NCBI RefSeq assembly: GCF_025457425.1 | Contig: NZ_JAMXIA010000001.1 | Location: forward strand, 2,046,001-2,110,000 | Source of the DNA: Chryseobacterium foetidum | Lineage (GTDB): Bacteria > Bacteroidota > Bacteroidia > Flavobacteriales > Weeksellaceae | Direction of reading: 5' to 3' | Length of the DNA: 64,000 bases | In this document: one piece after another, positions 26,680 to 35,545 of the stretch | How the letters are laid out: every line of letters starts with the position of its first letter | How positions within the stretch are numbered: position 1 is the first letter of the stretch | Notes under the pieces: model-generated | Told to the model about the DNA's origin: nothing | Database searches by the model: none | What the model saw: the letters and a program-made list of their open reading frames with translations, nothing else | Position numbers and translations under genes: made by a program

Positions 26680-29127
26680 TTAATCTTTTACATAAATCCT
26701 TTTTACGCGTGGTGAAATGGATGTTAATACTTCGTAAGTTATGGTTTTGCAGTATTCTGCGAATTCTTTGAGGCTTGGTTTTGCATTAAAAACAGTCACA
26801 GTATCGCCCTCTTTTACGTTTGGAATATGGTCGACGTTAATCATCATCATGTCCATACAGATACTGCCGACAATTGGGGCTAAAGTTTTGTTGATGCCTA
26901 CATTTCCGATCTGATTTCCGATTAATCTTGGAATTCCGTCTGCGTAGCCAACAGGAACGGTCGCAATTTTTAAAGGTTTAGCGGCTTTAAATCTTCTGCT
27001 GTAACCCACTGATTCTCCGGTTTCTATTAATGAAATCTGGGAAATTACCGTTTTGAAACTTACAACGGACTGCAGCTGTTTCTGTATTTCACTATTTTGT
27101 GATTCTCCCAGCATTCCAATCCCTATTCTTACCATGTCATATTGATGATTGGTATAATTGGTTATTCCCGATGAATTTAAAATATGGCGTAAAGGCGCGT
27201 AGCCCAGTTTTTCTATCAAATAAGCTGAGTTTTTTTCAAATGTATCTAACTGATTCAACGTAAAATCCTTCTCAGTTGGTATATCTGAAGACGAAAGATG
27301 GCTGAAAATACTTTGAACTCTCACATTCATTTTACCTAAAATCTCACCAAGCTCGTCCAGTTCATTCCCTTTGAACCCAAGCCTGTGCATTCCCGTTTCA
27401 AGTTTAAGATGGATTGGATACTCTTTGTCATAACCTGACTTCCTGACTGCTTCATAAAACAATTCCAAAACCCGAAAACTGTAAATTTCAGGCTCCAAAT
27501 TGTATTGAATTACAGCATCATAGCTGTGCTGCTCAGGATTCATCACCACAATTGGCACTGTGATTCCTTTTTTTCGAAGCTCGACACCTTCATCCACGAA
27601 AGCTACGCCGAGATAATCCATGTGATGGTGTTGGAGGAATTCTGAAATTTCATAACTTCCTAATCCATAAGCGTTTGCTTTAACCATCGCCATCATTCTG
27701 GTTGCTGGTTTTAAAAGTGATTTATGGTAATTGATATTGTGTAAAAGGGCATTTAAATTGATTTCAAGAACAGTATCGTGTTTCCTGAGTTCCAAAAGAT
27801 CTTTTATTTTTTCAATCTCAAATTTTCTCGCTCCTTTTAGTAAAATAATCTGATTTTCTATTTCTGTAAGATGTTTACTTTCAATTAATTCCTGAGTATT
27901 AATAAAAGTAAAGGTTTTAGATTTAAATAAATCACTAAAATTTGATATTTCATCACCGATCAGGAAAACAGAATCAAATTTCTGCTCGTTGACCAAGTCT
28001 GAAACTTCCTCGTAAAGCTCTTGCAAATTTGAATTGACACCAACGATGTCCGTTAAAACCAACGATTTTTTTGATTTTTTATATTCATTCAGAAACTGAA
28101 GGGCGGTTTTAAGTGAATCCAAATCCAGATTAAATGAATCGTTGATAACGATATTGTTTTTTTGACCTTCAATCGCTTCCAGACGCATTTCGACAGCCTT
28201 CAAAGCATTGATTTTTTCGATGATCTTCTGATTCTCTATTCTCAGTTCCTTTAAGACGGTTATCAGCGCCAAAGCGTTTGTTAAAGTCGCTTCGTCCCGC
28301 TGATGAACTGGAAACGAAATTTCTTCGCCGAAATATTGTACAACAACATTTTCATCTCTGGAAATATTGCTTTTAAAATAAACCTGATTGCTGTTTTTAA
28401 ATCCGTAAGAAATTAATTTTTTACTTGAATATAAGTTGTTTATTTTATTTAAAACCAATTCATTATCTCCGTTAAAAATAATGACCTCAGAATTTTTAAA
28501 AAGTTTAATTTTTTCAGCAATCAGTTCTTCTTCGGAAGTGAAATTGGCAAGATGCGCAGTTCCAATATGAGTCAATAAACCAATTTGTGGCTGGAAAATC
28601 TGCTCCAGTTTCTCCATCTCGTGAGGTTTGGATATTCCGACTTCAAAAATTCCTAATTCGTGAGAATCGTTGATCTGAAGAAGAGAAAGTGGCAAACCAA
28701 TCTGGGAATTGAAACTTTTCGGACTTTTTACCGTAGGAAATTCATTCCAAAGGCATTGGTACAGCCATTCTTTTAAAATCGTTTTGCCGTTGCTTCCCGT
28801 GATTCCGATCGATTTTAAATGCGAATTCTGGAAATGAAACTGAGCTAATTTCTGAAGAAACTCTACTGAGTTTTCAACAATAATCCAATTGATATTGTCA
28901 AACTGAGGATATTGATGCTCGGAAATAATCACGTTAATTCCTCTGTCAATCACAGATTCGATAAACTTTTCTCCCGAATTTTTATTGGTATTGATGGCTA
29001 TGAACGCAGTATTTTTAACAGAATAAATAATTCTGCTGTCAAAAGCTATGTTTTTTATAATTAAATCCTGATCCCCAATAACTTTTGCATTGGTAATATC
29101 TGCGATTTGTTTGACGGTGTAATTCAT
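26680..29127 (-). CDS. murF/alr: bifunctional MurF ligase / alanine racemase
   Basis: 815 residues. Residues 1-445 are MurF-like: GITGSNGKTILKEW (P-loop), the Mur central domain, ending in a C-terminal ligase domain. Residues 450-815 are alanine racemase: MAMVKANAYGLGSYEI carries the PLP lysine, and MVRIGIGMLGE and VSICMDMMM-type elements with the catalytic Tyr region follow. The fusion joins formation of D-Ala from L-Ala with addition of D-Ala-D-Ala to UDP-MurNAc-tripeptide in peptidoglycan synthesis. Such fusions are common in Bacteroidetes. MurF aspect of the N-terminal half lacks some canonical residues, so ligase activity is inferred. Confidence 0.9.
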   Translation of the reverse strand: MNYTVKQIADITNAKVIGDQDLIIKNIAFDSRIIYSVKNTAFIAINTNKNSGEKFIESVIDRGINVIISEHQYPQFDNINWIIVENSVEFLQKLAQFHFQNSHLKSIGITGSNGKTILKEWLYQCLWNEFPTVKSPKSFNSQIGLPLSLLQINDSHELGIFEVGISKPHEMEKLEQIFQPQIGLLTHIGTAHLANFTSEEELIAEKIKLFKNSEVIIFNGDNELVLNKINNLYSSKKLISYGFKNSNQVYFKSNISRDENVVVQYFGEEISFPVHQRDEATLTNALALITVLKELRIENQKIIEKINALKAVEMRLEAIEGQKNNIVINDSFNLDLDSLKTALQFLNEYKKSKKSLVLTDIVGVNSNLQELYEEVSDLVNEQKFDSVFLIGDEISNFSDLFKSKTFTFINTQELIESKHLTEIENQIILLKGARKFEIEKIKDLLELRKHDTVLEINLNALLHNINYHKSLLKPATRMMAMVKANAYGLGSYEISEFLQHHHMDYLGVAFVDEGVELRKKGITVPIVVMNPEQHSYDAVIQYNLEPEIYSFRVLELFYEAVRKSGYDKEYPIHLKLETGMHRLGFKGNELDELGEILGKMNVRVQSIFSHLSSSDIPTEKDFTLNQLDTFEKNSAYLIEKLGYAPLRHILNSSGITNYTNHQYDMVRIGIGMLGESQNSEIQKQLQSVVSFKTVISQISLIETGESVGYSRRFKAAKPLKIATVPVGYADGIPRLIGNQIGNVGINKTLAPIVGSICMDMMMINVDHIPNVKEGDTVTVFNAKPSLKEFAEYCKTITYEVLTSISPRVKRIYVKD

Positions 29128-29289
29128 TGGTGCCCTTTCTGCTTATTTTTTGGTGTTATTGTTTAATCGCAAAGGCGCAATTTTTTATTTATTTAATTTA
29201 TTCATTAAAAACAATTAGTTAAAATCAGTGAGACAAAAGTTTTCAAAAAAAATTAAGGTTTAAATATAATTTCAAACAAATTAAATTTG

Positions 29290-29327
29290 CCTTAACCTTA
29301 ACCTTAACCTTAACCTTAACCTTAACC
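29290..29327. repeat. tandem hexamer repeat (CCTTAA)6
   Basis: Six head-to-tail copies of CCTTAA followed by CC, ending one base before the tdk stop codon. Telomere-like in appearance but only 38 bases long and internal. It may be a slippage-prone simple repeat. Confidence 0.85.
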
Positions 29328-29912
29328 TCACTTCCTGTTCAAAACTTCCTCTACAAAAACCCTTCTGCTCACGGCATCATAAGCTTCTGTTTCACCAAGC
29401 TCTACAAGGTCTTTTCCTGAAGATGTTCTCATGGAATAATTGGCTAAATTTCCTGTTCGCCGGCAGATGGCGTGAACTTTTGTCACATATTCCGCCGTTG
29501 CCATCAAATTAGGCATTGGTCCGAAAGGTCTTCCGAGAAAATCCATATCCAAACCGGCGATCACCACACGGATTCCGCTGTTTGCCAGCTGATTGGCTAC
29601 TTCCACAATGCTTTCGTCAAAAAACTGAGCTTCATCAATTCCCACCACGTCGCAATTTGAACCCAACAAGATTATTTCGTCAGGATTCTGTACTGCCGTG
29701 CTGCGGATTTTATTTTTGTTGTGCGAAACAACATCTTCATCAGAATATCTCGTATCGGTCTTTGGTTTAAAAATTTCCACATTTTGCCCCGCCATTTCTG
29801 CTCTTCTCAGCCTTCGGATCAACTCTTCGGTTTTTCCGGAAAACATTGAGCCACAAATAACTTCCATCCAACCGCTCTGTTTGGAATGATTAATTGTATT
29901 TTCTAAAAACAT
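29328..29912 (-). CDS. tdk: thymidine kinase
   Basis: 194 residues. WMEVICGSMFSGKTEELIRR contains the P-loop, VVGIDEAQFFDE the Asp-Glu-Gln motif and VVIAGLDMDFLGRPFGP the lid/substrate region. Unlike E. coli Tdk, the zinc-binding cysteines are not all there (VHAICRRTGNLANYS), which I recall as usual in flavobacteria. Phosphorylates thymidine in nucleoside salvage. The hexamer repeat touches its 3' end and it is divergent from the acidic repeat protein. Confidence 0.92.
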   Translation of the reverse strand: MFLENTINHSKQSGWMEVICGSMFSGKTEELIRRLRRAEMAGQNVEIFKPKTDTRYSDEDVVSHNKNKIRSTAVQNPDEIILLGSNCDVVGIDEAQFFDESIVEVANQLANSGIRVVIAGLDMDFLGRPFGPMPNLMATAEYVTKVHAICRRTGNLANYSMRTSSGKDLVELGETEAYDAVSRRVFVEEVLNRK

Positions 29913-29972
29913 TTGTTAAATTAGCCGTAATATTTTAACATCAAAAGTAAGCAATTTTAATAAGAATCTACG

Positions 29973-31415
29973 ATGCAGAACATTCAAGATTTAAAGGATA
30001 AGATTTTTTTTGAGTCCAAAAATATCATCGGTATTTTGGGTAAAACAAACAATGTTGACGAATTGATTTCGAAGCAGGATCAGGTAAATGATTTGGCTGA
30101 AAAAATTGCTTTCTTGAAGTTGTTGAATAAAAATCTGGAAGAGTACAGGCAGGAAAATTCAGAGTTTTCTGATAATAAACCAAACGACTTTCTGATGCCT
30201 GATCCGGTAACTGAAGAAGAAGCGATTTTTAATAATGAGCTCAATGAAATTGGAAACGAAGCGTACATTGAGCCGGAAACTCAATCCGGAGTTGAGGAAG
30301 AGGAAGCAATTTTTAATAATCAGCTGAATGAAATTATCGAAAGCGATTTCCACGAAAATATCGTCAACGCTGCCGAGGAAAATGAGCCTGAAGCAGATGT
30401 AAATTTTGTTTCTGACGAAATTTCAGACCATTTACAATTAGAAGAAGAAGCTGTTTTCAACAATCAGCTCAACGAAATTGATGAAGAGGAAGAGCCCGAA
30501 AATACAGACCGTGTTTTAAGTTTTGTAGATGAAGAAAGGATTCTGGAAAATTCTGAACCGGATAATGACGACGACATCAGCGAGGAAATTTTCGAAGAAG
30601 AAGTAACGGAGGAAGAAGAGGTTTTCAATGATCAGTTAAATGAAATAAATACAGAAGAAAGCGGAATTTCTGAAGCTCGTAAAACGGAAACGCATACCAT
30701 CCACGATATTTTTGCCACCGAACAGAATGAAGATGATATTTTGATTGAAGAGACTGAAAATGAATATGTTTCAAGCTTCACTCCGTCACAGGATGAAATG
30801 ATTTCTGAAAGTTCAAATGTGGAATCTATTTTAAGTGAAATTAAAAGAGACAGTAACGTTTCTGAAGAAGTAACTGAAATTAAAAATGAAGATTCTGACC
30901 GCAGAAAAATTGTTGAAATCAATAAACCGCAATCTGAAAATCTAAGCGAAAATCCACGCTCTGACGAGAGTTTTGAGAATATCGAAGCGTACCGTCAGGA
31001 AAAGAAAATTAAACTGGCCAACATCAGAGGCTTGAAAAATATCCAGACTCTGTTTGATGATGATCCTCTGGAAAGAGAAATTCCGGAGCAGAAAACTGAG
31101 CAGGCTGCAGTAAAACCTATCGTTAAAGAAGATACAGGAAGTTTGCTGAAAAACAATATGCCGACAGATTTTATGGAAGCTGAAAAGCCGAGACCGGAGT
31201 TTAAACTGGATCTGAATGACCGACTTGCCTTTACAAAAGTACTTTTCGCAGGAAGCCAGACAGATTTGAATAATGCGGTTTCTGAACTGAACAGATGCAG
31301 AAATATTGATGAAGCTAAGGAATATCTCAGCGAGCTGTATTACGACAAAAACTGGGAAAAGGTAGATGAGTATGCCCAAAGACTTTGGGTATTGGTAGAA
31401 AATAAATTCATATAA
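29973..31415 (+). CDS. acidic protein with four EEEAIFNNQLNEI-type repeats
   Basis: 480 residues, strongly acidic in the middle. The N-terminal helix (about 1-60, MQNIQDLKDKIFFESKNIIG) and the C-terminal domain (about 400-480, FKLDLNDRLAFTKVLF to QRLWVLVENKF) are conserved-looking helical regions. Between them a disordered acidic part carries four near-identical repeats at about 81-93, 108-121, 157-169 and 213-225 (core EEE-[AV]-[IV]-FN-[ND]-[EQ]-LNEI). No signal peptide. It ends two bases before the rsmI start, so translation is likely coupled. Function unknown; the repeats look like short linear binding motifs. Confidence 0.8.
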   Translation: MQNIQDLKDKIFFESKNIIGILGKTNNVDELISKQDQVNDLAEKIAFLKLLNKNLEEYRQENSEFSDNKPNDFLMPDPVTEEEAIFNNELNEIGNEAYIEPETQSGVEEEEAIFNNQLNEIIESDFHENIVNAAEENEPEADVNFVSDEISDHLQLEEEAVFNNQLNEIDEEEEPENTDRVLSFVDEERILENSEPDNDDDISEEIFEEEVTEEEEVFNDQLNEINTEESGISEARKTETHTIHDIFATEQNEDDILIEETENEYVSSFTPSQDEMISESSNVESILSEIKRDSNVSEEVTEIKNEDSDRRKIVEINKPQSENLSENPRSDESFENIEAYRQEKKIKLANIRGLKNIQTLFDDDPLEREIPEQKTEQAAVKPIVKEDTGSLLKNNMPTDFMEAEKPRPEFKLDLNDRLAFTKVLFAGSQTDLNNAVSELNRCRNIDEAKEYLSELYYDKNWEKVDEYAQRLWVLVENKFI

Positions 31416-31417
31416 TT

Positions 31418-32095
31418 TTGAGCGGAATACTGTATTTTGTTCCCACACCCGTCGGGAATCTTGAAGACATGACTTTCAGAGCGATCAATACGCTGAAAGA
31501 AGTCGATTATATCTTATGTGAAGACACCCGAACGTCGGGAATTTTGCTTAAACATTACGAAATTTCAAAACCCTTAAAATCATATCATCTTCACAACGAG
31601 CATCAGGCTACTGAAAAAGTGATTTCCGACTTAAAGAACGGTCAGAATATTGCGATCATAACTGATGCAGGAACTCCAGGGATTTCGGATCCTGGATATC
31701 TTTTGGCAAAAGCGGGATCAGATCACGACATTGAAATGATTTGCCTTCCTGGTGCCACGGCTTTAATTCCGGCATTGGTGGTTTCTGGTTTACCGAACAA
31801 TGAGTTTCTTTTCGCAGGTTTTCTTCCGCAAAAAAAGGGAAGACAAACGAAGCTGAAGCAGCTGGCAGAAGAGAAAAAAACGATTGTTCTGTACGAAAGT
31901 CCGCATAAAATCAATACGACTTTAGAGCAGATCAAAGAATTTTTCGGGGAAGAAACCAGAGCAAGTTTGAGCAGAGAGATTTCAAAAAAATTTGAAGAAA
32001 CCAAAAGAGGAACAATCAACGAATTAATTGAGTTCTCTAACAGCAAAACTTTAAAAGGAGAGATTGTGCTGATTGTGAACAATGCTGTGAAATAG
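31418..32095 (+). CDS. rsmI: 16S rRNA (cytidine1402-2'-O)-methyltransferase RsmI
   Basis: 225 residues from a TTG start two bases after the previous stop codon. No ATG exists near the conserved N-terminus SGILYFVPTPVGN, so TTG is chosen. The tetrapyrrole-methylase fold motifs are VDYILCEDTRTSG, ITDAGTPGISDPG (about 80-92) and FLPQKKGRQTK. RsmI methylates the ribose of C1402 in 16S rRNA with SAM. Translational coupling to the acidic protein upstream is likely. Confidence 0.93.
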   Translation: MSGILYFVPTPVGNLEDMTFRAINTLKEVDYILCEDTRTSGILLKHYEISKPLKSYHLHNEHQATEKVISDLKNGQNIAIITDAGTPGISDPGYLLAKAGSDHDIEMICLPGATALIPALVVSGLPNNEFLFAGFLPQKKGRQTKLKQLAEEKKTIVLYESPHKINTTLEQIKEFFGEETRASLSREISKKFEETKRGTINELIEFSNSKTLKGEIVLIVNNAVK

Positions 32096-32138
32096 AAGAA
32101 ATTTAAAACCACAATTTAACACACCCAACAAATAATAA

Positions 32139-32146
32139 TATCTTTG
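32139..32146 (+). promoter_or_regulatory. possible -7 element of the fabG promoter
   Basis: TATCTTTG matches the Bacteroidetes -7 consensus TAnnTTTG and lies 57 bases before the fabG ATG. No clear TTG -33 element sits at the expected distance. Confidence 0.4.
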
Positions 32147-32203
32147 CAAACCGGATAATTTATACCCAACGAATTATTAAGGTTCAAAAAAAATTAATCA
32201 TAT

Positions 32204-32947
32204 ATGAAACTATTAGAAGGAAAAGTAGCACTTATCACCGGAGCTACAAGAGGAATCGGGAAGGGAATTGCAGAAATTTTTGCTCAGCAGGGAGCGAAAG
32301 TGGCATTTACCTATGCAGGTTCTGTAGAAAAAGCGAAAGAATTGGAAACTGCTTTAAGTTCTGTTACTCAAATTAAAGGTTATCAGTCTGATGCGTCAGA
32401 TTATGATGCTGCACAAAAACTGGTAGATGATGTAATGGCTGAGTTTGGTAAAATTGATATTTTAGTAAACAACGCCGGAATTACTAAAGATAATCTTTTG
32501 ATGAGAATGTCTAAAGACGATTGGGACACGATCATTAAAGTAAATTTAGATTCTGTATTCAACCTTACGAAAGCGGTTATTAAGCCAATGATGAAGGCAA
32601 AATCAGGCTCTATCATCAATATGACTTCTGTAGTTGGAGTAAAAGGTAACGCCGGACAGGCAAATTACGCTGCTTCAAAGGCTGGAGTAATTGGTTTCAC
32701 AAAATCTATCGCTTTGGAACTGGGTTCAAGAAATATCCGTTGCAACGCCATCGCACCAGGATTTATTGAAACTGAAATGACGGCAGCTCTTGACGACAAA
32801 ACAGTTCAGGGATGGAGAGACGGAATTCCTTTGAAAAGAGGCGGACAGCCGGAAGATGTAGCCAATGCGTGCGTTTTCTTCGGTAGCGAAATGTCTTCCT
32901 ATATTTCCGGTCAGGTTCTGAACGTTGACGGAGGAATGTTGACATAG
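32204..32947 (+). CDS. fabG: 3-oxoacyl-[acyl-carrier-protein] reductase FabG
   Basis: 247 residues. VALITGATRGIGKGIAEIF is the NADPH site, LVNNAGITKDNLLMRM and SIINMTSVVGVKGNAGQANYAASKAG hold catalytic Asn, Ser, Tyr and Lys, and the end SGQVLNVDGGM is diagnostic for FabG. Reduces beta-ketoacyl-ACP in fatty-acid elongation. Intact and of normal length; not clustered with other fab genes here. A small membrane protein follows 21 bases later. Confidence 0.94.
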   Translation: MKLLEGKVALITGATRGIGKGIAEIFAQQGAKVAFTYAGSVEKAKELETALSSVTQIKGYQSDASDYDAAQKLVDDVMAEFGKIDILVNNAGITKDNLLMRMSKDDWDTIIKVNLDSVFNLTKAVIKPMMKAKSGSIINMTSVVGVKGNAGQANYAASKAGVIGFTKSIALELGSRNIRCNAIAPGFIETEMTAALDDKTVQGWRDGIPLKRGGQPEDVANACVFFGSEMSSYISGQVLNVDGGMLT

Positions 32948-32968
32948 AAAAAACTAAAACTATATACC

Positions 32969-33142
32969 ATGAAAAACAAAACTGCAGGTTTGATCAGCAT
33001 CGCTTTTCTCATTTGGAGTGGCTCTGTGGCCGTAAGAAATCTGGAAAAGCCGGAGAGTTTAACTTTTTTAGCAGCGATTTTAGGATGCTTATTCTTCAGC
33101 CTGTTATTAATTCTGAATTACACGAAGACTCAAAAAAAATAA
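32969..33142 (+). CDS. 57-residue two-helix membrane protein
   Basis: ATG at 32969, 21 bases after fabG. The sequence starts MKNKTAGLISIAFLIWSGSV and has two hydrophobic segments (about 7-22 and 31-51) with a basic tail YTKTQKK. Too short for standard cut-offs, but it has a clean start, a terminator directly after the stop and reads as a protein. No family recognised. Confidence 0.6.
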   Translation: MKNKTAGLISIAFLIWSGSVAVRNLEKPESLTFLAAILGCLFFSLLLILNYTKTQKK

Positions 33143-33146
33143 CAAT

Positions 33147-33173
33147 AAAATCCCGAAATTTTTCGGGATTTTT
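33147..33173. terminator. terminator after the fabG unit
   Basis: AAAATCCCGAAA pairs with TTTCGGGATTTTT around a short loop; T tract on the plus strand, A tract on the other. Probably also ends guaC transcription from the opposite strand. Confidence 0.85.
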
Positions 33174-33214
33174 GCTTTTAAAAATGTGAAAATTGATTCG
33201 TGATTTTACATTTT

Positions 33215-34255
33215 TCAATCATTAAAAACCTGATTTTCCTGCTCCTGAACTCTTATAAAAGTAGTTCTTTTTGACAATTCTTTCAACGTCGAAGCACCCA
33301 CATAAGTACAGGTTGACCTCACACCGCCCAAAATATCTTTCACCGTTTCAGAGACTGAACCTTTATAAGATACTTTTACCGTTTTACCTTCAGAAGCTCT
33401 GTATTCGGCGACACCTCCGGCGTGTTTATCCATTGCGGTTTTAGAACTCATACCGTAGAAAAGTTTATATTTTTTTCCGTTTTCTTCAACCATTTCGCCG
33501 CCACTTTCGTCGTGTCCGGCAAACATTCCTCCGAGCATTACAAAATCCGCTCCGCCGCCGAAAGCTTTGGCAACATCACCCGGAACTTTGCAGCCGCCGT
33601 CTGCGATGATATGACCTTTTAAACCGTGCGCCGCGTCAGAACATTCAATAATTGCTGAAAGTTGGGGATAGCCGACACCCGTTTTCACTCTCGTCGTACA
33701 CACCGAGCCAGGACCGATTCCTACTTTGATGATGTCTGCACCTACCAAAAGCAGTTCTTCAACCATTTCGCCGGTTACGACGTTTCCTGCAATGATGATT
33801 TTATCAGGGAAATCCTCTCTCGCCTTTTTGACAAACTGCACAAAGTGTTCTGAATAACCGTTCGCCACATCAATACACAGAAATTCGATTTGAGGATGCT
33901 TATCAAGAATAAGTTTGATTTTTTCCTCATCCGCTTTTCCCGTTCCGGTACTTAGGGCAATGTATTGATGAATGCTTGTATCTTGATTTTCAAGGAATTC
34001 TGACCACTCTTCGACGGTGTAATGTTTGTGTACAGCAGTGATAATTTTATCTTTTGCCAGTTCCGCAGCCATTTCAAAAGTTCCCACGGTATCCATGTTG
34101 GCAGCGATGATCGGCGTTCCTTTCCATTTTTTTTGGGTGTGGAGGAAGGTGAATTCTCTTTCGAGGTCAACTTCTGATCGGGATTTTAAGGTTGAACGTT
34201 TTGGTCTGAACATAACGTCCTTAAACCCCAGTTTTATATCGTTTTCTATTCGCAT
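33215..34255 (-). CDS. guaC: GMP reductase
   Basis: 346 residues of the IMPDH/GMPR barrel family without CBS domains, which favours GMP reductase. Features: [15 protein letters not shown] at the N-terminus, [26 protein letters not shown] with the catalytic Cys (about residue 186), and [12 protein letters not shown] near the end. Converts GMP to IMP with NADPH. The length and [11 protein letters not shown] segment match the GuaC type found in E. coli. Confidence 0.92.
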   Translation of the reverse strand: MRIENDIKLGFKDVMFRPKRSTLKSRSEVDLEREFTFLHTQKKWKGTPIIAANMDTVGTFEMAAELAKDKIITAVHKHYTVEEWSEFLENQDTSIHQYIALSTGTGKADEEKIKLILDKHPQIEFLCIDVANGYSEHFVQFVKKAREDFPDKIIIAGNVVTGEMVEELLLVGADIIKVGIGPGSVCTTRVKTGVGYPQLSAIIECSDAAHGLKGHIIADGGCKVPGDVAKAFGGGADFVMLGGMFAGHDESGGEMVEENGKKYKLFYGMSSKTAMDKHAGGVAEYRASEGKTVKVSYKGSVSETVKDILGGVRSTCTYVGASTLKELSKRTTFIRVQEQENQVFND

Positions 34256-34311
34256 TTTGGTGAAATTTATTTTATTTAAATATTAAAATTAATAATTTAC
34301 CTTAAATATAC

Positions 34312-34319
34312 TACTTTTG
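34312..34319 (+). promoter_or_regulatory. -7-like element directly before the Lgt-like gene
   Basis: TACTTTTG matches TAnnTTTG and ends only five bases before the ATG at 34325. If used, the transcript would be almost or wholly leaderless. No clear TTG element is seen upstream. Confidence 0.4.
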
Positions 34320-34324
34320 AAATC

Positions 34325-35089
34325 ATGGATTTTCCTGTTACTTTTCAGATTTTTGGCAAAACGATTCTTGCACATCCCGTGTTTGAAACGCTGGGAATTT
34401 TCCTTGGAATGCGTTTTTATTTTTATCTTAAAAGAAAATCTCCCGAAAAACTGTCTTTCAATACATCAGCTGCGGTTCTGATTGGTGCAACGGCAGGTGC
34501 TTTAATTGGTTCAAAACTCATCGGAAATCTTGAAAATCCAGCTGTTTTCTTTAATGATTTTAACTTTAAAAGATTCTGGACCAATAACACCATTGTCGGT
34601 GGTTTAGCTTTTGGACTGATTGGAGTTGAACTTGCAAAAAAGATGGTCAGACACAAAGAAAGTACAGGAGATTTGATAGTTTATCCTTTAATTTTAGCGA
34701 TGATCATTGGCAGAATCGGCTGTTTTCTAACGGGTGTTCATGAAGAAACGTATGGCTTACCCACAACATCAATCTTCGGAATGCATCTCGGTGATGAATA
34801 TCGGAGGCATCCCGTTGCGTTGTATGAAATTGCTTTTTTACTCTTCATGTGGTTCGAATTAAAAATGATTCAGAGGAAAAACAAATATGTTTCGGGATTT
34901 CTGTTTAAACTTTTTATGTTGAGTTACTTTTCATTCAGATTCCTTTTAGATTTTATTAAACCTAAAATTGATATGATCGGAAATCTGGGAACAATTCAAC
35001 TGGTCTGTCTTTCGATGATTATTTATTATATTTATGTATTAAAGACGGAGAGAAATTTAATAAAACCTAAAAACACAATTAGATTATGA
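34325..35089 (+). CDS. Lgt-like (prolipoprotein diacylglyceryl transferase family) membrane protein
   Basis: 254 residues with about seven hydrophobic segments. The segment GRIGCFLTGVHEETYGLPT (about 136-154) resembles the Lgt signature GRxGNFxNgE, but the Asn is Cys and the following residues differ. EYRRHPVALYEI recalls the Lgt C-terminal HPxxLYE motif. True Lgt transfers diacylglycerol from phosphatidylglycerol to lipobox cysteines. This diverged paralogue may act on another acceptor. It overlaps the next small membrane gene by four bases (ATGA) and is upstream of a radical SAM enzyme. Whether the canonical lgt exists elsewhere cannot be seen here. Confidence 0.75.
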   Translation: MDFPVTFQIFGKTILAHPVFETLGIFLGMRFYFYLKRKSPEKLSFNTSAAVLIGATAGALIGSKLIGNLENPAVFFNDFNFKRFWTNNTIVGGLAFGLIGVELAKKMVRHKESTGDLIVYPLILAMIIGRIGCFLTGVHEETYGLPTTSIFGMHLGDEYRRHPVALYEIAFLLFMWFELKMIQRKNKYVSGFLFKLFMLSYFSFRFLLDFIKPKIDMIGNLGTIQLVCLSMIIYYIYVLKTERNLIKPKNTIRL

Positions 35090-35319
35090 AAATGCTGACA
35101 CTTTTGGAAGTTGGAGGTTTAGAAGGTTTGGTCGCAATGATCATTCTGATAATTCTTGTGGTGGCCTTCGTTGTATCATTGGTTGTGGCCGTTTTCGCAA
35201 AACTTATTTACGAAAGTAAAGACGGACGAAAATTTTCTAAAAGTAAATTTTGGACAACCGTTCTTATTTCAATGTTGATTTGTGGACTGATAAGCGGAGT
35301 TGTCTGCGGAGGAATGTAA
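35086..35319 (+). CDS. small membrane protein 1 of the Lgt-like/radical SAM operon
   Basis: 77 residues; ATG overlaps the Lgt-like stop codon (ATGA). Two hydrophobic segments (about 14-42 and 57-74) flank a charged loop YESKDGRKFSKSKFW. It ends in LISGVVCGGM, shared with the following protein (SGMVCGGAL). The two are clearly paralogues: both have KFW/QFW followed by a second helix. The conserved Cys near the C-terminus in a Gly-rich end is notable. Function unknown. Confidence 0.75.
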   Translation: MKMLTLLEVGGLEGLVAMIILIILVVAFVVSLVVAVFAKLIYESKDGRKFSKSKFWTTVLISMLICGLISGVVCGGM

Positions 35320-35328
35320 AAAATTGAA

Positions 35329-35535
35329 ATGGAAATTATAGCAACAATTTTAATACTTCTTTTAGTTGCGGGAGGTATTGTCTTTTTCATATCCTTTGTC
35401 ATTGCAAAAATTACAGAAGGTATTTTTCATTGGAGAAAGCAGGAATTTTCTTCAAAGCAGTTTTGGCAGACTATTACAATAGCAGCCCTTCTTATTCTGA
35501 TTATAAGCGGGATGGTCTGCGGTGGAGCACTTTAA
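35329..35535 (+). CDS. small membrane protein 2 of the Lgt-like/radical SAM operon
   Basis: 68 residues, nine bases after the previous gene. Two hydrophobic segments (about 3-28 and 49-66), central loop TEGIFHWRKQEFSSKQFW, and ending SGMVCGGAL. Paralogue of the protein at 35086-35319 but lacking its first ten residues. Ten bases before the radical SAM gene. Confidence 0.75.
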   Translation: MEIIATILILLLVAGGIVFFISFVIAKITEGIFHWRKQEFSSKQFWQTITIAALLILIISGMVCGGAL

Positions 35536-35545
35536 ATAAAAAATT

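Noticed and set aside
29290-29327. CRISPR or telomere interpretation of the hexamer array
   Set aside because: No spacers, only six base units, internal and 38 bases long.
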